Below are positions 56,361-64,000 of a stretch of 64,000 nucleotides of DNA, piece by piece. The translations under genes and the position numbers were made by a program. The notes under the pieces were generated by a model. It saw nothing but the letters and a program-made list of their open reading frames with translations, had not been told where the DNA came from and ran no database searches. Positions within the stretch are counted from its first letter, which is position 1, and each line of letters starts with the position of its first letter. Location: contig JAZNHG010000025.1 in assembly GCA_045576855.1 (NCBI GenBank), forward strand, positions 1-64,000. Reading direction: 5' to 3'. This stretch comes from Colimorpha sp045576855 (lineage in GTDB: Bacteria; Bacteroidota; Bacteroidia; Bacteroidales; P3).

Positions 56361-58967
56361 TCACCCCACCAGCGCTTCTATCGGTACGCTGCTGTCCATT
56401 AGGCCTATCCTTGTGTCGCTGGCGTGTCGGTTCACTCCCGTATAGGCCAGCGAGGCATCCTCGTAACGGCGGAATTTTAGGATGGCGTCGTTCATCTGGG
56501 CGCGGTTGAAGACTCCGATACACAGCAGCAGGTCGAAGTCGTCGATGGTGAGGCCGGTGACCCTTTCAAAGAGCGAAGGCTCCAGTTTGCGGATGACGTC
56601 TTCGAGGCTCTCCTCGCGGTAGTCGGTGAGGTACATGAAGATGGGAATGCGCGTGGCGAACTTCATCAGTTTCTCCTGCACCTCGCGCCGCTTGCTGCGG
56701 TATTCCTTCTCCTCGGCGGTCAGCTCCTTTTTCTTCTTGGGGTTGTCGCCGGCCTCGCGCTTCAGTTTCTTGATCCGCTCCGCACGGTTGACGATGTTTT
56801 CGATGATGTCGCTGCCCAGTGCGCGGAAGCCTTCGATTTTCATAATGGTGGCCATTGCCTCGGGACTGTCGAGTACACGCTGCAGGGTGGCGTTGTCCAC
56901 ATTGACCAGCTGGGCGCTGTTCCATCGGCGGGCCAGCAGGGTACCACTGGTGCCGTTGTCCACAAAGTCAAGTATCTCGGTGGCGTTCACCCGTTTCATA
57001 GAGCTTCCGTCGAACTGGAGGATGGGCAGGAAATTGATGAAGTCGTTTACCTTGTCGGTGATGCGACGACCCGAGTCTATGTCCAACTGATTGGCGTAGG
57101 TCACCACCTCGCGCAGGGCACGGTTGGGGGCGAAGTCAAAGACATAGCAGGTGGGCTTCAAGATGGTCTTCTTCGTCGGGTCGTCCTTGTCGGTCGCCGT
57201 CCACGGGCTCTGCACACGGAAAGCCGTCTGGAAGTATATCTCCGGACTCTTGCAGTTGCGCAGCATCAGCAGTCCGCCCAGCGGGCGCAGGGTGACGCCG
57301 GTGGTCAGCTTGCCGCAGGTGAGGGTGATGGTGCGCGTCGTCAGCGGGTTGTCGCCCATAGCTTCGCGCACAGGGCCGAGGGCGTCAACTCCGATGCCGG
57401 CCTTTGTACCGCTGCAGTTGATAATCTGATAGGTCTGGTAGAATCCGTTGGCCGGACGGCGTAGCAGGGCTTCCATTGCGTCGCACGAGGCCACGTTGGG
57501 CAGGAACCACATCGTGTGGGCGCAGAGGTCGAGCAGGCGCGTGTCTTCGAATGGCAGCGGAGGATGCTCGTTTAGGGGCGAGCTGCTGTCGCCATAGATG
57601 GGTGTCTTGCCGCGGATGATATCGAGCCACTTCTGCACCGCCCTCTCGTGGACGAAAGTGGCCACTCCCCTACCCTTTGGAATGCCATCGGCTTTACAAC
57701 CGTTCGCTCCCTCGCGGTCGCGCACAACTTCGGCCCGGAAGAACTCATTCAGGTCGAAGCCGTCCATATCCCACTGCTCTATCATCGCGCCGAGGTCCTG
57801 CGGCATCTGGTAGGTCATCATCACCATCGTAGGCATCTCCTCGTATGGATTATATGTTGTCCCACCATTTTCAATTTTCAATTTTGAATTTTCAATTTTT
57901 GCTGCCTGTTCATCCTGATAGGTCCAGTTGAATATCTGGTTCTCCATAAACTCGCCCGTGGCGAGGGCGCGGAAGGGTGTGCCGCTGAGGTAGAGGAAGT
58001 GACGGCCTGTGATGGGTATGTCCTCGTCGTCCCACGCGCGCCCGCTCTCCACGTCGATGCCGCTTTCGCGCATCACCTCGTCCTCTTCCGTCTGGCGGTT
58101 CTTGGCCTCGCTGTCGCCGAGGTCGAGCAGACTCTTGGCGTGGTCGTTCCAGGCACCGAAATGATATTCGTCGAGCACAATGAGGTCCCATTTGATGGTA
58201 TGCACCCACTCGTTCTTGGGCTTGATGTTGCCGTACTTGTCGCGGCCAAGGTAGTCCTGGAACGAGCCAAACACCACCAACGGCTTTGGCGATGACAGCG
58301 ACGGGAATCGCTCTTCCGAACGGCTGCTGTAATAACGCCAGCCCTCGAAGTCGCGGTGGCGTAGCAGGTCGTCGCGCCACGAGTCCTCGACGGCAGGCTT
58401 AAAGGTGAGCACCAATATCCGCTTGGCGCCCATCTTCTTTGCCAGCTGGTAGGTGGCGAAGGTCTTGCCGAAGCGCATCTTGGCGTTCCATAGGTAGTGG
58501 CTGGGGCGGTCGGGCTCTTCCTTGTCCATCTGTGCGAAGTAGTCCGCCGTGTCTTTAACCGCCTTCTCCTGCTCGGGACGCATTGAGTGGTCGAGGTCGC
58601 GCACCGTCTCGATATGCGTGTCGCGATGGCGCACTGCCACGTAGGCCGCCTTGGCCTCGCGCAGCGAGCAGCGGCACCACTCGCCTATCAGTTCCTTTCC
58701 CATACGGCGCAGCACCTCGTGCAGGTCGTGGTCGCTGAAGCTCTCGCCACTTCCGTCGGCATAGAAGGCGTTGTCGTGCCACAGCAGATGATAGGTCTTG
58801 TGCGGCTCGGTAATGGGGTGCTGCTCGTCGATGCGCTGCCGCACATCGGCCCGCGTCGTCTGCCCTATCTTGATCCAGCCGGGGAACGACGTGTCGTCGT
58901 ACATGTAAATCTGCGGCACCGCGCGCCGCATCGTGGGGAGTATCTGTTCTATTGTCGCCATAATCAT
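56361..58967 (-). CDS. GIY-YIG/T5orf172-helicase fusion (restriction-like)
   Basis: The 868-aa protein starts with a T5orf172/GIY-YIG-like nuclease module (YMYDDTSFPGWIKIGQTTRA at residues 21-40). It continues as a superfamily 2 helicase: motif I WNAKMRFGKTFATYQL (160-175), motif II VLDEYHFG (DEYH at 266-269), motif III LYLSGTPFRA. A helical C-terminal domain has KKKKELTAEEKEYRSKRR. It resembles the helicase-nuclease of restriction systems paired with Eco57I-type methylases, and an Eco57I-like methylase gene is upstream. A second ATG at 58961 is possible. An A/T-word insertion at 57862-57900 adds about 16 residues (356-371). Confidence 0.85.
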   Translation of the reverse strand: MIMATIEQILPTMRRAVPQIYMYDDTSFPGWIKIGQTTRADVRQRIDEQHPITEPHKTYHLLWHDNAFYADGSGESFSDHDLHEVLRRMGKELIGEWCRCSLREAKAAYVAVRHRDTHIETVRDLDHSMRPEQEKAVKDTADYFAQMDKEEPDRPSHYLWNAKMRFGKTFATYQLAKKMGAKRILVLTFKPAVEDSWRDDLLRHRDFEGWRYYSSRSEERFPSLSSPKPLVVFGSFQDYLGRDKYGNIKPKNEWVHTIKWDLIVLDEYHFGAWNDHAKSLLDLGDSEAKNRQTEEDEVMRESGIDVESGRAWDDEDIPITGRHFLYLSGTPFRALATGEFMENQIFNWTYQDEQAAKIENSKLKIENGGTTYNPYEEMPTMVMMTYQMPQDLGAMIEQWDMDGFDLNEFFRAEVVRDREGANGCKADGIPKGRGVATFVHERAVQKWLDIIRGKTPIYGDSSSPLNEHPPLPFEDTRLLDLCAHTMWFLPNVASCDAMEALLRRPANGFYQTYQIINCSGTKAGIGVDALGPVREAMGDNPLTTRTITLTCGKLTTGVTLRPLGGLLMLRNCKSPEIYFQTAFRVQSPWTATDKDDPTKKTILKPTCYVFDFAPNRALREVVTYANQLDIDSGRRITDKVNDFINFLPILQFDGSSMKRVNATEILDFVDNGTSGTLLARRWNSAQLVNVDNATLQRVLDSPEAMATIMKIEGFRALGSDIIENIVNRAERIKKLKREAGDNPKKKKELTAEEKEYRSKRREVQEKLMKFATRIPIFMYLTDYREESLEDVIRKLEPSLFERVTGLTIDDFDLLLCIGVFNRAQMNDAILKFRRYEDASLAYTGVNRHASDTRIGLMDSSVPIEALVG
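57862..57900. repeat. In-frame AATTTTC-word insertion in the helicase gene
   Basis: accattttcaattttcaatt, then ttgaattttcaattttt forms an AT-rich imperfect palindrome in a GC-rich gene. It is translated as AKIENSKLKIENGGTT just after the SGTPF motif region. Confidence 0.85.
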
Positions 58968-59005
58968 TGTTGTTTATGGCGCACTTTGAAATAAGTAAGG
59001 AAAAA

Positions 59006-59314
59006 CTAACGATATAAAAGACTATGGACAGCGTCTCTGACGATTACCACAGGTTCTCCGTCGGGAGTTTTGGCTATCTCAAATGCAAAATGGAAATCCT
59101 CCACTATCAATTCTCGCCAGCCATTGGCAATCCATTGACGGTTATACTGTGCCTTTTTGAAACCTTGAGTAACAGCAAGTATCTCCAGACAAGCAAACAT
59201 GCGGTTCATCTTTTTCATCACTGTCTCTTCGCTCAGGAGCGGATGATTTGTCATCGCCGCTTGATAAAAGCCTTTGATTTTAATCCGAACTATTAGACTG
59301 ACAATGACTCTCAT
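59006..59314 (-). CDS. Small protein in the restriction-like locus
   Basis: The 102-aa protein has no known motif. Its end (DFHFAFEIAKTPDGEPVVIV then RDAVHSLLYR) has alternating strands and looks like a compact alpha/beta domain; a toxin-like role is possible but not supported by a motif. The ATG at 59314 overlaps the stop of the upstream 137-aa gene (ATGA), so the two form a coupled pair. A second Met at residue 21 is an alternative start. Confidence 0.65.
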   Translation of the reverse strand: MRVIVSLIVRIKIKGFYQAAMTNHPLLSEETVMKKMNRMFACLEILAVTQGFKKAQYNRQWIANGWRELIVEDFHFAFEIAKTPDGEPVVIVRDAVHSLLYR

Positions 59315-59724
59315 GCTTCAGGATGATAGTGTTTGTGAATCATCTCCGTCAACTCATTGCGAAACTCATCAAGCGTAATGCACTTCGCCAGTTCTTCGTC
59401 CGATATCGTCCTTAATGGCTCGTTTTTCTGCGCTTCAGGATGGGCGAAGTTATAGGCCATGTCCCGGATGTAGTCTTCATAATAACGACGTGTGACATAA
59501 AGATTCTCACCATCAAAGAAATGAGTTGCATTGTTCGAGAAATCCACATTGGGGGATGCACCGTATGGCGAAGCCGGTTCAGCAGCCAAAGGAGTTTGAC
59601 TTTCATCGTCAACATCGTATGGTTTAGGGGATACTCTTGCCGTAATTCCCTCCCGGCCGTTCAGCTCCCGCAACAGGCTCTCCGCCTGTTTTTCGTCCTT
59701 TACTGTGACTTTCAACTCTATCAT
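59311..59724 (-). CDS. Small acidic protein coupled to the 102-aa gene
   Basis: The 137-aa protein is acidic. It has an N-terminal beta-alpha unit (MIELKVTVKDEKQAESLLRE) and a middle flexible region rich in Pro, Ser and Asp. A C-terminal helical part follows (EELAKCITLDEFRNELTEMI). No family is recognised. With the next gene it makes a two-gene unit between the methylase and the helicase, as often seen for toxin-antitoxin or inhibitor pairs. This is inference. Confidence 0.65.
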   Translation of the reverse strand: MIELKVTVKDEKQAESLLRELNGREGITARVSPKPYDVDDESQTPLAAEPASPYGASPNVDFSNNATHFFDGENLYVTRRYYEDYIRDMAYNFAHPEAQKNEPLRTISDEELAKCITLDEFRNELTEMIHKHYHPEA

Positions 59725-59889
59725 TGCAATAGTTTTTGATTTAATAACGCAAAACTCTCGTATTTATTGTTTTCTTCCTTACTATTATTTCAAAGAGCGC
59801 TCTGTTATTGTTTTTTGCCGAGCCTTTCCCCTCGGCGTGGGTTTTACGATCCTTCGGTGATCCTTCGACGGTCCGTCGGCGATGTTGGC

Positions 59890-61431
59890 CTATTCCATTG
59901 GTCGTATCATACTTTCGATAAAGGCAATCTCGTCCTTCGTCAGGCCGTATTTCTTGTACAGCATCTCGTCCGTCCACGGGTGGGAGAAGTCAACCAAAGG
60001 TATAAGTCCAAAAACATCTTTTGAAACTCTCACCGTTCCATGCCCATGGTAAAGGAGAAAAAGGAAAAACGAGGTTTGCATATATGTCTTGCAGTAATCT
60101 CTCTCCTCTCGTGTATTAAATGGACCAATCATCAAGAATGTTTCGGTACATATTTCGCCTTTATTACCGTCTATTGATGCAGGTGGTATTGTGGCATTTG
60201 TTGAATAACTCGTAGTAAAGAAGATTTTATACTTTTCGATTGTATCCTTGCCTTCTGGGATTGCGTTTGGATTTACGTAACCAATCTGTCTTCTAGCACC
60301 GCCCTTTAACCCCTTTACTCCGTATATTTTAATTTTTCCATTCTCATATTGTTCACATAACTGTAATTCTGGGTATCTATCTGGTTCATTGAATAGTGAC
60401 CCTCTAATTCCATATGGTTTAGTAGAGGATACAATATTTTTGAATTTTGCCACTGTGCCGATTTTATCGAGTATTGATAAAATTCGTCCGTCCCTAATTA
60501 TATAGTCGAAAAAAGTATTGTTAAGTTTTCGCAAGGATGTTGTTATTTCACCGCTATTGGATTTAAATGTATAGTTTACTTTTCCTGAATAAGATCTATC
60601 CCACATAAAATAACAGACCCCACCATCAATGTGTGTTCCAGCAAAACATTGAGAAGCATCTTCAAAATCGTATAATATTCTGATATGACTATCATAAATC
60701 ATATTGTCTCGAAACTTGCTAAGATTTCTGCCTCCGACCATCCATTTTGACGGGATAATCATTATTAAATAGATAGGGGTTAATTTCAAGGATTGCTCTA
60801 CAAATTTGTTATAAATAGGCATGGCAGCATCTGTACTACCACCACCACCGTCACTCATCTGATACGGTGGATTTCCTATGATTACATCGAATTGCATGTC
60901 TTTTTTGAATATTTCTTTGGTTGTTTTATGGATAAAGGGATAGGCGTAGGTCTCGCGGCTGTCGGTGCGGAGGTATTCGCCTTTGCTGGCGCCGCAGTGT
61001 TCGCAGCGGCCTTGCGCGTTCCAAGTGTGTTGGCAGCGGTCGTACAGCAGGTTGCCTTGCTGGTCGCGGAAAGCGGTGGTGACACTGTACTCTCCGTTGG
61101 CGAGTTTGGAGCAGTAGAGTGTTCTGCGGCTCATTTCAGCGGTGAGGTCGGTGCAGGCGATGCCGAAGACCTGCTTGGTCATAATGTGGTCAATACGCTG
61201 TTGTAGGTCGGGAATCTCCGCTTCCAGCCCAACCAGCAGCCGCTTGACAATCTCGCGCAGGAAGACGCCACTCTTCGCACAGGGGTCGAGAAAGCGAGTC
61301 TTCGAACTGCGGAACAGCTCCTGCGGCAGCAGGTCGAGCATCCTGTTGGCCAGCTCCGGCGAAGTAAAGACCTCGTCGCTGCTCAGGTTGGCCAGGCAGT
61401 TCAAAATGTCCGGTGAATAATCTTGTTTCAT
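59890..61431 (-). CDS. Eco57I-type N6-adenine DNA methyltransferase
   Basis: The 513-aa protein is an adenine methylase of the Eco57I/type IIG-like kind. The SAM motif I is FLDPCAKSGVFLREIVKRL at about 46-64, and the catalytic motif IV is FDVIIGNPPYQMSDGGGGS. Four cysteines in the region between them (CQHT, CEHCG, plus the earlier CSKL) suggest a zinc finger. The C-terminal half (60.0-60.8 kb) is AT-rich and reads as the DNA target recognition domain. It should mark the host site recognised by the helicase-nuclease of this locus. Confidence 0.88.
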   Translation of the reverse strand: MKQDYSPDILNCLANLSSDEVFTSPELANRMLDLLPQELFRSSKTRFLDPCAKSGVFLREIVKRLLVGLEAEIPDLQQRIDHIMTKQVFGIACTDLTAEMSRRTLYCSKLANGEYSVTTAFRDQQGNLLYDRCQHTWNAQGRCEHCGASKGEYLRTDSRETYAYPFIHKTTKEIFKKDMQFDVIIGNPPYQMSDGGGGSTDAAMPIYNKFVEQSLKLTPIYLIMIIPSKWMVGGRNLSKFRDNMIYDSHIRILYDFEDASQCFAGTHIDGGVCYFMWDRSYSGKVNYTFKSNSGEITTSLRKLNNTFFDYIIRDGRILSILDKIGTVAKFKNIVSSTKPYGIRGSLFNEPDRYPELQLCEQYENGKIKIYGVKGLKGGARRQIGYVNPNAIPEGKDTIEKYKIFFTTSYSTNATIPPASIDGNKGEICTETFLMIGPFNTREERDYCKTYMQTSFFLFLLYHGHGTVRVSKDVFGLIPLVDFSHPWTDEMLYKKYGLTKDEIAFIESMIRPME

Positions 61432-61545
61432 ATCATTGTAGTGTTGCGTCGTGGTCGGCCGGTGGCCTCAAAATCTCAAGAAAATTGATTAAAAAATTTT
61501 ATAAGAATTTTGAATTGGTTTTTTTATAATTTTGAGCGCAGCGAC

Positions 61546-62235
61546 CTAATCATCATATTTATAGAGTTGAGTGTAATGCAGCGGAGGATACGAACGAACA
61601 GGTTCGTCGAAGCTCTGCGCCTCGCCCTGCTCATCGAAGAGAGAATACTGGTGCGTCTGGTTGACAAGGAAATCGAACTGAAAGTCGCGCCGCGCAAACT
61701 GCATACTGCCGGCGATGGGAGTCCATTCGCAGAAAGTAATCGGCTTGCCGTCCGCCGTGCGATACGTCAGTGCGTCCCCACAGACGATATTCTTCTGCAG
61801 CATATATTTGAGCGACTTGAGGTAACTCGGCTCTCCCCCTAAGTTAGGGGGAGTACCCCGAAGGGGGGAGGGGGTGTGTGATGAACAGGAATGTGCGCCA
61901 ATCACCTCGCAATACAGCCTCTCCCGACAGGCCTCGGCATTGTCCTCCAACAGCTCGATGCCATAGCATGAGCCTACGGCGATAAGACTTTTGAACTCCC
62001 ATTCCGTCGAAGACCTTACAGTAGAAAGTAGAGAAAGCTTGCGACGCAGAATCTCGATAAGAAAATTCCCGTCGCCACAGGCAGGCTCGAGGAAACGACT
62101 GTCAAGCCGGAACGACTCGTCCCGCACCAAGTCGAGCATAGCATTCACCTCGCGTGGATTGGTGAACACCTCGCCGTGTTGAGCCACCCGCTGGCGGCTC
62201 TTGATCTGTGATTTTGTGTTTTCTTGTTGGGACAT
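61546..62235 (-). CDS. Second, degenerate N6-methylase-like protein
   Basis: The 229-aa protein has the methylase N-terminus GEVFTNPREVNAMLDLV and motif I LEPACGDGNFLIEIL, closely parallel to the larger methylase. The expected NPPY motif is absent: the matching region reads FQFDFLVNQTHQYSL. It probably binds SAM or DNA but does not methylate alone, perhaps as a partner subunit. A Bacteroidota-type GC-rich palindrome is inserted in frame at 61831-61880 (HTPSPLRGTPPNLGGEPSYL). Starts at the ATG at 62235. Confidence 0.8.
   Translation of the reverse strand: MSQQENTKSQIKSRQRVAQHGEVFTNPREVNAMLDLVRDESFRLDSRFLEPACGDGNFLIEILRRKLSLLSTVRSSTEWEFKSLIAVGSCYGIELLEDNAEACRERLYCEVIGAHSCSSHTPSPLRGTPPNLGGEPSYLKSLKYMLQKNIVCGDALTYRTADGKPITFCEWTPIAGSMQFARRDFQFDFLVNQTHQYSLFDEQGEAQSFDEPVRSYPPLHYTQLYKYDD
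61831..61880. repeat. In-frame GC-rich palindrome in the second methylase gene
   Basis: ctccccctaagttaggggga and accccgaaggggggagggg form two linked hairpins. Similar Pro/Leu/Gly-rich GC palindromes are common between and inside genes in many Bacteroidota, so this one may belong to a known class. Confidence 0.75.
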
Positions 62236-62260
62236 AAAAAAACCGCGAACTTTTTGTTGA

Positions 62261-62370
62261 GTCCGAGGTCCTAGGAATAACCCACAATGCTAACAAGAAA
62301 GCTCACGGTATGACCGCGAGCGTTTCTGCCTTCATAAGCATTGTGGTCAGAAATTTCCTAGGTTTCGGAC
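62261..62370. ncRNA. Large inverted repeat; candidate structured RNA or inversion site
   Basis: gtccgaggtcctaggaataa then cccacaatgct on the left pairs with agcattgtgg and aatttcctaggtttcggac on the right, with internal bulges. An inner hairpin (agaaagctcacggt / accgcgagcgtttct) fills the middle at 62296-62327. The result is a long stem with one bubble and an apical hairpin, about 110 nt. It sits in a 381-bp AT-rich gap (62236-62616) with no gene. A structured RNA or an invertible element are both possible; type is a guess. Confidence 0.45.
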
Positions 62371-62616
62371 TGCTATTGAAATGCGAAAACGCTTTATAAT
62401 ATGTTATTTATTTTCTGTTCTGTTACTTCATATTTTCTAGTTCATAATTTGAGGGTACAACAACTATTTATTCTCGACATGTTTAAATTGTTGATTTATT
62501 ATTTTGAGGCACCTTGGTCTGATAGTCTAATCGTTTTTGCACATTATTCTTTGTTTACATGGGATATGTTTATTAAGCAATTGCGTTTGCGTTGCACCTT
62601 GGACGTATATCTATTT

Positions 62617-64000
62617 CTATAATCTACATAAAACTACAATCTCGTCTATTAGTGTTCGTACATCAGCAAAAATTTCCGACTCGGACATTTCATTGATGAC
62701 ATCCCACTTGTCTAATCCCAACTGATTAAGCAAAGGATGTAACATCGCCTTCGCATCATTTTGAAAGAGCGACTGATTACTTGTTGTACGATCTGATTGC
62801 AAATAATCCGAATTAACAACCACACTTACGGAAGCTAATTGTCGATCAACAAATGAATCAGCATCATTTTCAGATATCGTTGGGTTATTTCTTTTATACA
62901 AGCGCCTCATGGCTGGTATCCCCATCAAATAACTTTCAATTTCCCATCTACGCCATGTCCGAAAACGTATTTCGCCAATGCCAGGAGGATTATCTTTCCA
63001 GTCTGATATTTCCCCTGTTGATAGGTCCGAATGAGTTTGTTCATATGAACCATTATCCCTGTCATGTAGACTAATTGCTTTCAAATCAGGAATAACATTA
63101 TGTAGCTCCAAGAAGAAACCTTTCCTTTCGGCATGATTATTAGCATCTGCCCATATTACAATATTATCTGGCCATCTGCTATATTTGTTACAGAAACGTT
63201 TTAGGATTTCTGCATCCCATTTATTTTCAACAAACAAAATCCTTTTATGACGTTGTATATTATCAAGTAGCAGAAAGTACTCAGTTCCTAACCCAGACAT
63301 AACTTTTGCCTTAAGCGAAGCATCCGTCAAATACTTATATTTGCCTTTGTCAGCATATAATATATCCTTATATTCAAACTCCTTGATTACCTCTGTAGAA
63401 TGAGTGGCAACAATAACCTGTTTTCCTTTCTTTTCTGATATTTCTTTTAAAACGCTGAGCAACTCATTTTGTAACGAACAATGAAGGTGCGCATCCGGTT
63501 CATCAAGCAAAAGCACATCGATATTTGGAGACAAGGCAAATGTATATACACTTAACCATTGCAAAAAGCCACTGCCTTCAGCCATAATATCTCTAACAGA
63601 ATAATCCTTATATGGGGCAAATCGGCTTTTAACAACATCTCCTTTTCTAAATCCAATACTAACGTGTGTATGAAAAGATGGGTTAAAACTTTCGGGATAT
63701 AATATTCCTTTGAAAATTCTGAATATGGTCTGATTCAATAGCTCATACGGATCGTTTTCGCGTATCCATATCAAGTCACCACTCAAAAGTTTCTTTTTGT
63801 CGCCTTTCTTTTCGCCCCTGAGTCGCTGGTTTTCTATATACAAATCCATAATTTGATTTCTTAAAACAGCCCCGGCTAAACCCTGACCAATGAGGCGATT
63901 TCTCATTGCTGGAGCGTACCATTGTTCTTTATTGACTATTCCAGCGAAAGGAGGAACATAAGCAACATTTGGAACTGTATCTCCTAATTGTAAATTAGAA
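62617..64000 (-). CDS. AAA ATPase with TOPRIM domain (OLD-like), 5' end outside window
   Basis: The frame stays open to the window edge (461 codons seen), reading SNLQLGDTVPNVAYVPPFAG at the edge, so the Walker A part lies outside. Visible ATPase motifs are the ABC-type signature AEGSGFLQWLSVYTFA, Walker B VLLLDEPDAHLH and the switch His in VIVATHSTEV. A TOPRIM-like nuclease part follows (ILFVENKWDAEILKRF, then LHDRDNGS). OLD-family proteins are nucleases in phage defence. The gene is AT-rich compared with the rest of the window, which suggests transfer. Confidence 0.82.
   Translation of the reverse strand, partial: SNLQLGDTVPNVAYVPPFAGIVNKEQWYAPAMRNRLIGQGLAGAVLRNQIMDLYIENQRLRGEKKGDKKKLLSGDLIWIRENDPYELLNQTIFRIFKGILYPESFNPSFHTHVSIGFRKGDVVKSRFAPYKDYSVRDIMAEGSGFLQWLSVYTFALSPNIDVLLLDEPDAHLHCSLQNELLSVLKEISEKKGKQVIVATHSTEVIKEFEYKDILYADKGKYKYLTDASLKAKVMSGLGTEYFLLLDNIQRHKRILFVENKWDAEILKRFCNKYSRWPDNIVIWADANNHAERKGFFLELHNVIPDLKAISLHDRDNGSYEQTHSDLSTGEISDWKDNPPGIGEIRFRTWRRWEIESYLMGIPAMRRLYKRNNPTISENDADSFVDRQLASVSVVVNSDYLQSDRTTSNQSLFQNDAKAMLHPLLNQLGLDKWDVINEMSESEIFADVRTLIDEIVVLCRL

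Noticed and set aside
62401..62622. Short open frame of about 73 codons in the AT-rich gap
   Set aside because: No start context, no motif, and the amino acid mix is what AT-rich DNA gives by chance.

Overview
This 64 kb window reads as a chromosomal segment of a Bacteroidales bacterium (phylum Bacteroidota). The evidence is TAnnTTTG-type -7 promoter elements with TTG -33 boxes, few Shine-Dalgarno sites, a Rho factor with a long N-terminal insertion, a GWxTD-domain protein, DUF6266 proteins, a PPi-type phosphofructokinase signature and a LytS/LytTR pair. Base composition is GC-rich over most of the window and drops sharply in the last 4-5 kb. No rRNA, tRNA, CRISPR array or transposase was seen.

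Layout. 0.1-8.3 kb: a 2-hydroxyacid dehydrogenase, then a minus-strand operon (GWxTD protein, LpxL-like acyltransferase, family 2 glycosyltransferase), a PIF1-type helicase with an HRDC end, and NAD synthetase. 8.3-17.4 kb: a repeat-rich gap, small lipoprotein and regulator-like genes, DUF6266, rho, gcvH, ilvE and an M20 dipeptidase. 17.4-29.0 kb: a fused NfnAB-like transhydrogenase, YkvA-like protein, acid phosphatase, ABC-F ATPase, an NlpC/P60 - FtsB-like - MltD wall block, butyrate kinase, and an FKBP - chorismate synthase - lipoprotein operon. 29.5-33.4 kb: PPi-PFK, EnvC-like activator, LpxH and a GNAT enzyme. 34.1-41.1 kb: an efflux operon (TolC, HlyD, two ABC-2 permeases, no ATPase seen) with its LytS/LytTR two-component system. 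41.1-50.0 kb: split ChrA, TerC, RdgB, DUF151 nuclease, purine nucleoside phosphorylase, BASS and NSS transporters, HAD hydrolase and a second DUF6266. 50.1-54.9 kb: a bifurcating [FeFe] hydrogenase operon (ferredoxin-like, HydB, HydA, HydC). 55.0-56.1 kb: an S66 lipoprotein. 56.4-64.0 kb: a defence island with a GIY-YIG/helicase protein, two small genes, two N6-adenine methylase-type proteins, a large inverted repeat and a TOPRIM AAA ATPase cut by the window edge.

The energy genes fit together. HydABC would couple NADH and reduced ferredoxin to H2, NfnAB would link NADH, NADPH and ferredoxin, and butyrate kinase and PPi-PFK fit an anaerobic fermentative life with PPi-saving glycolysis.

The most unusual feature is the repeats. 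There are two intergenic families carrying 11-bp tandem arrays (family A in four copies, family B in two). There is also a large set of hairpin or word-repeat elements: arms of 7-8 bp repeated words around a GC-rich centre, several sharing the core GGCTGACGC. These lie between genes and, in at least seven genes, inside the reading frame, where they are translated into low-complexity insertions. They resemble in concept the coding palindromes known from Rickettsia, and I do not recognise a described family.
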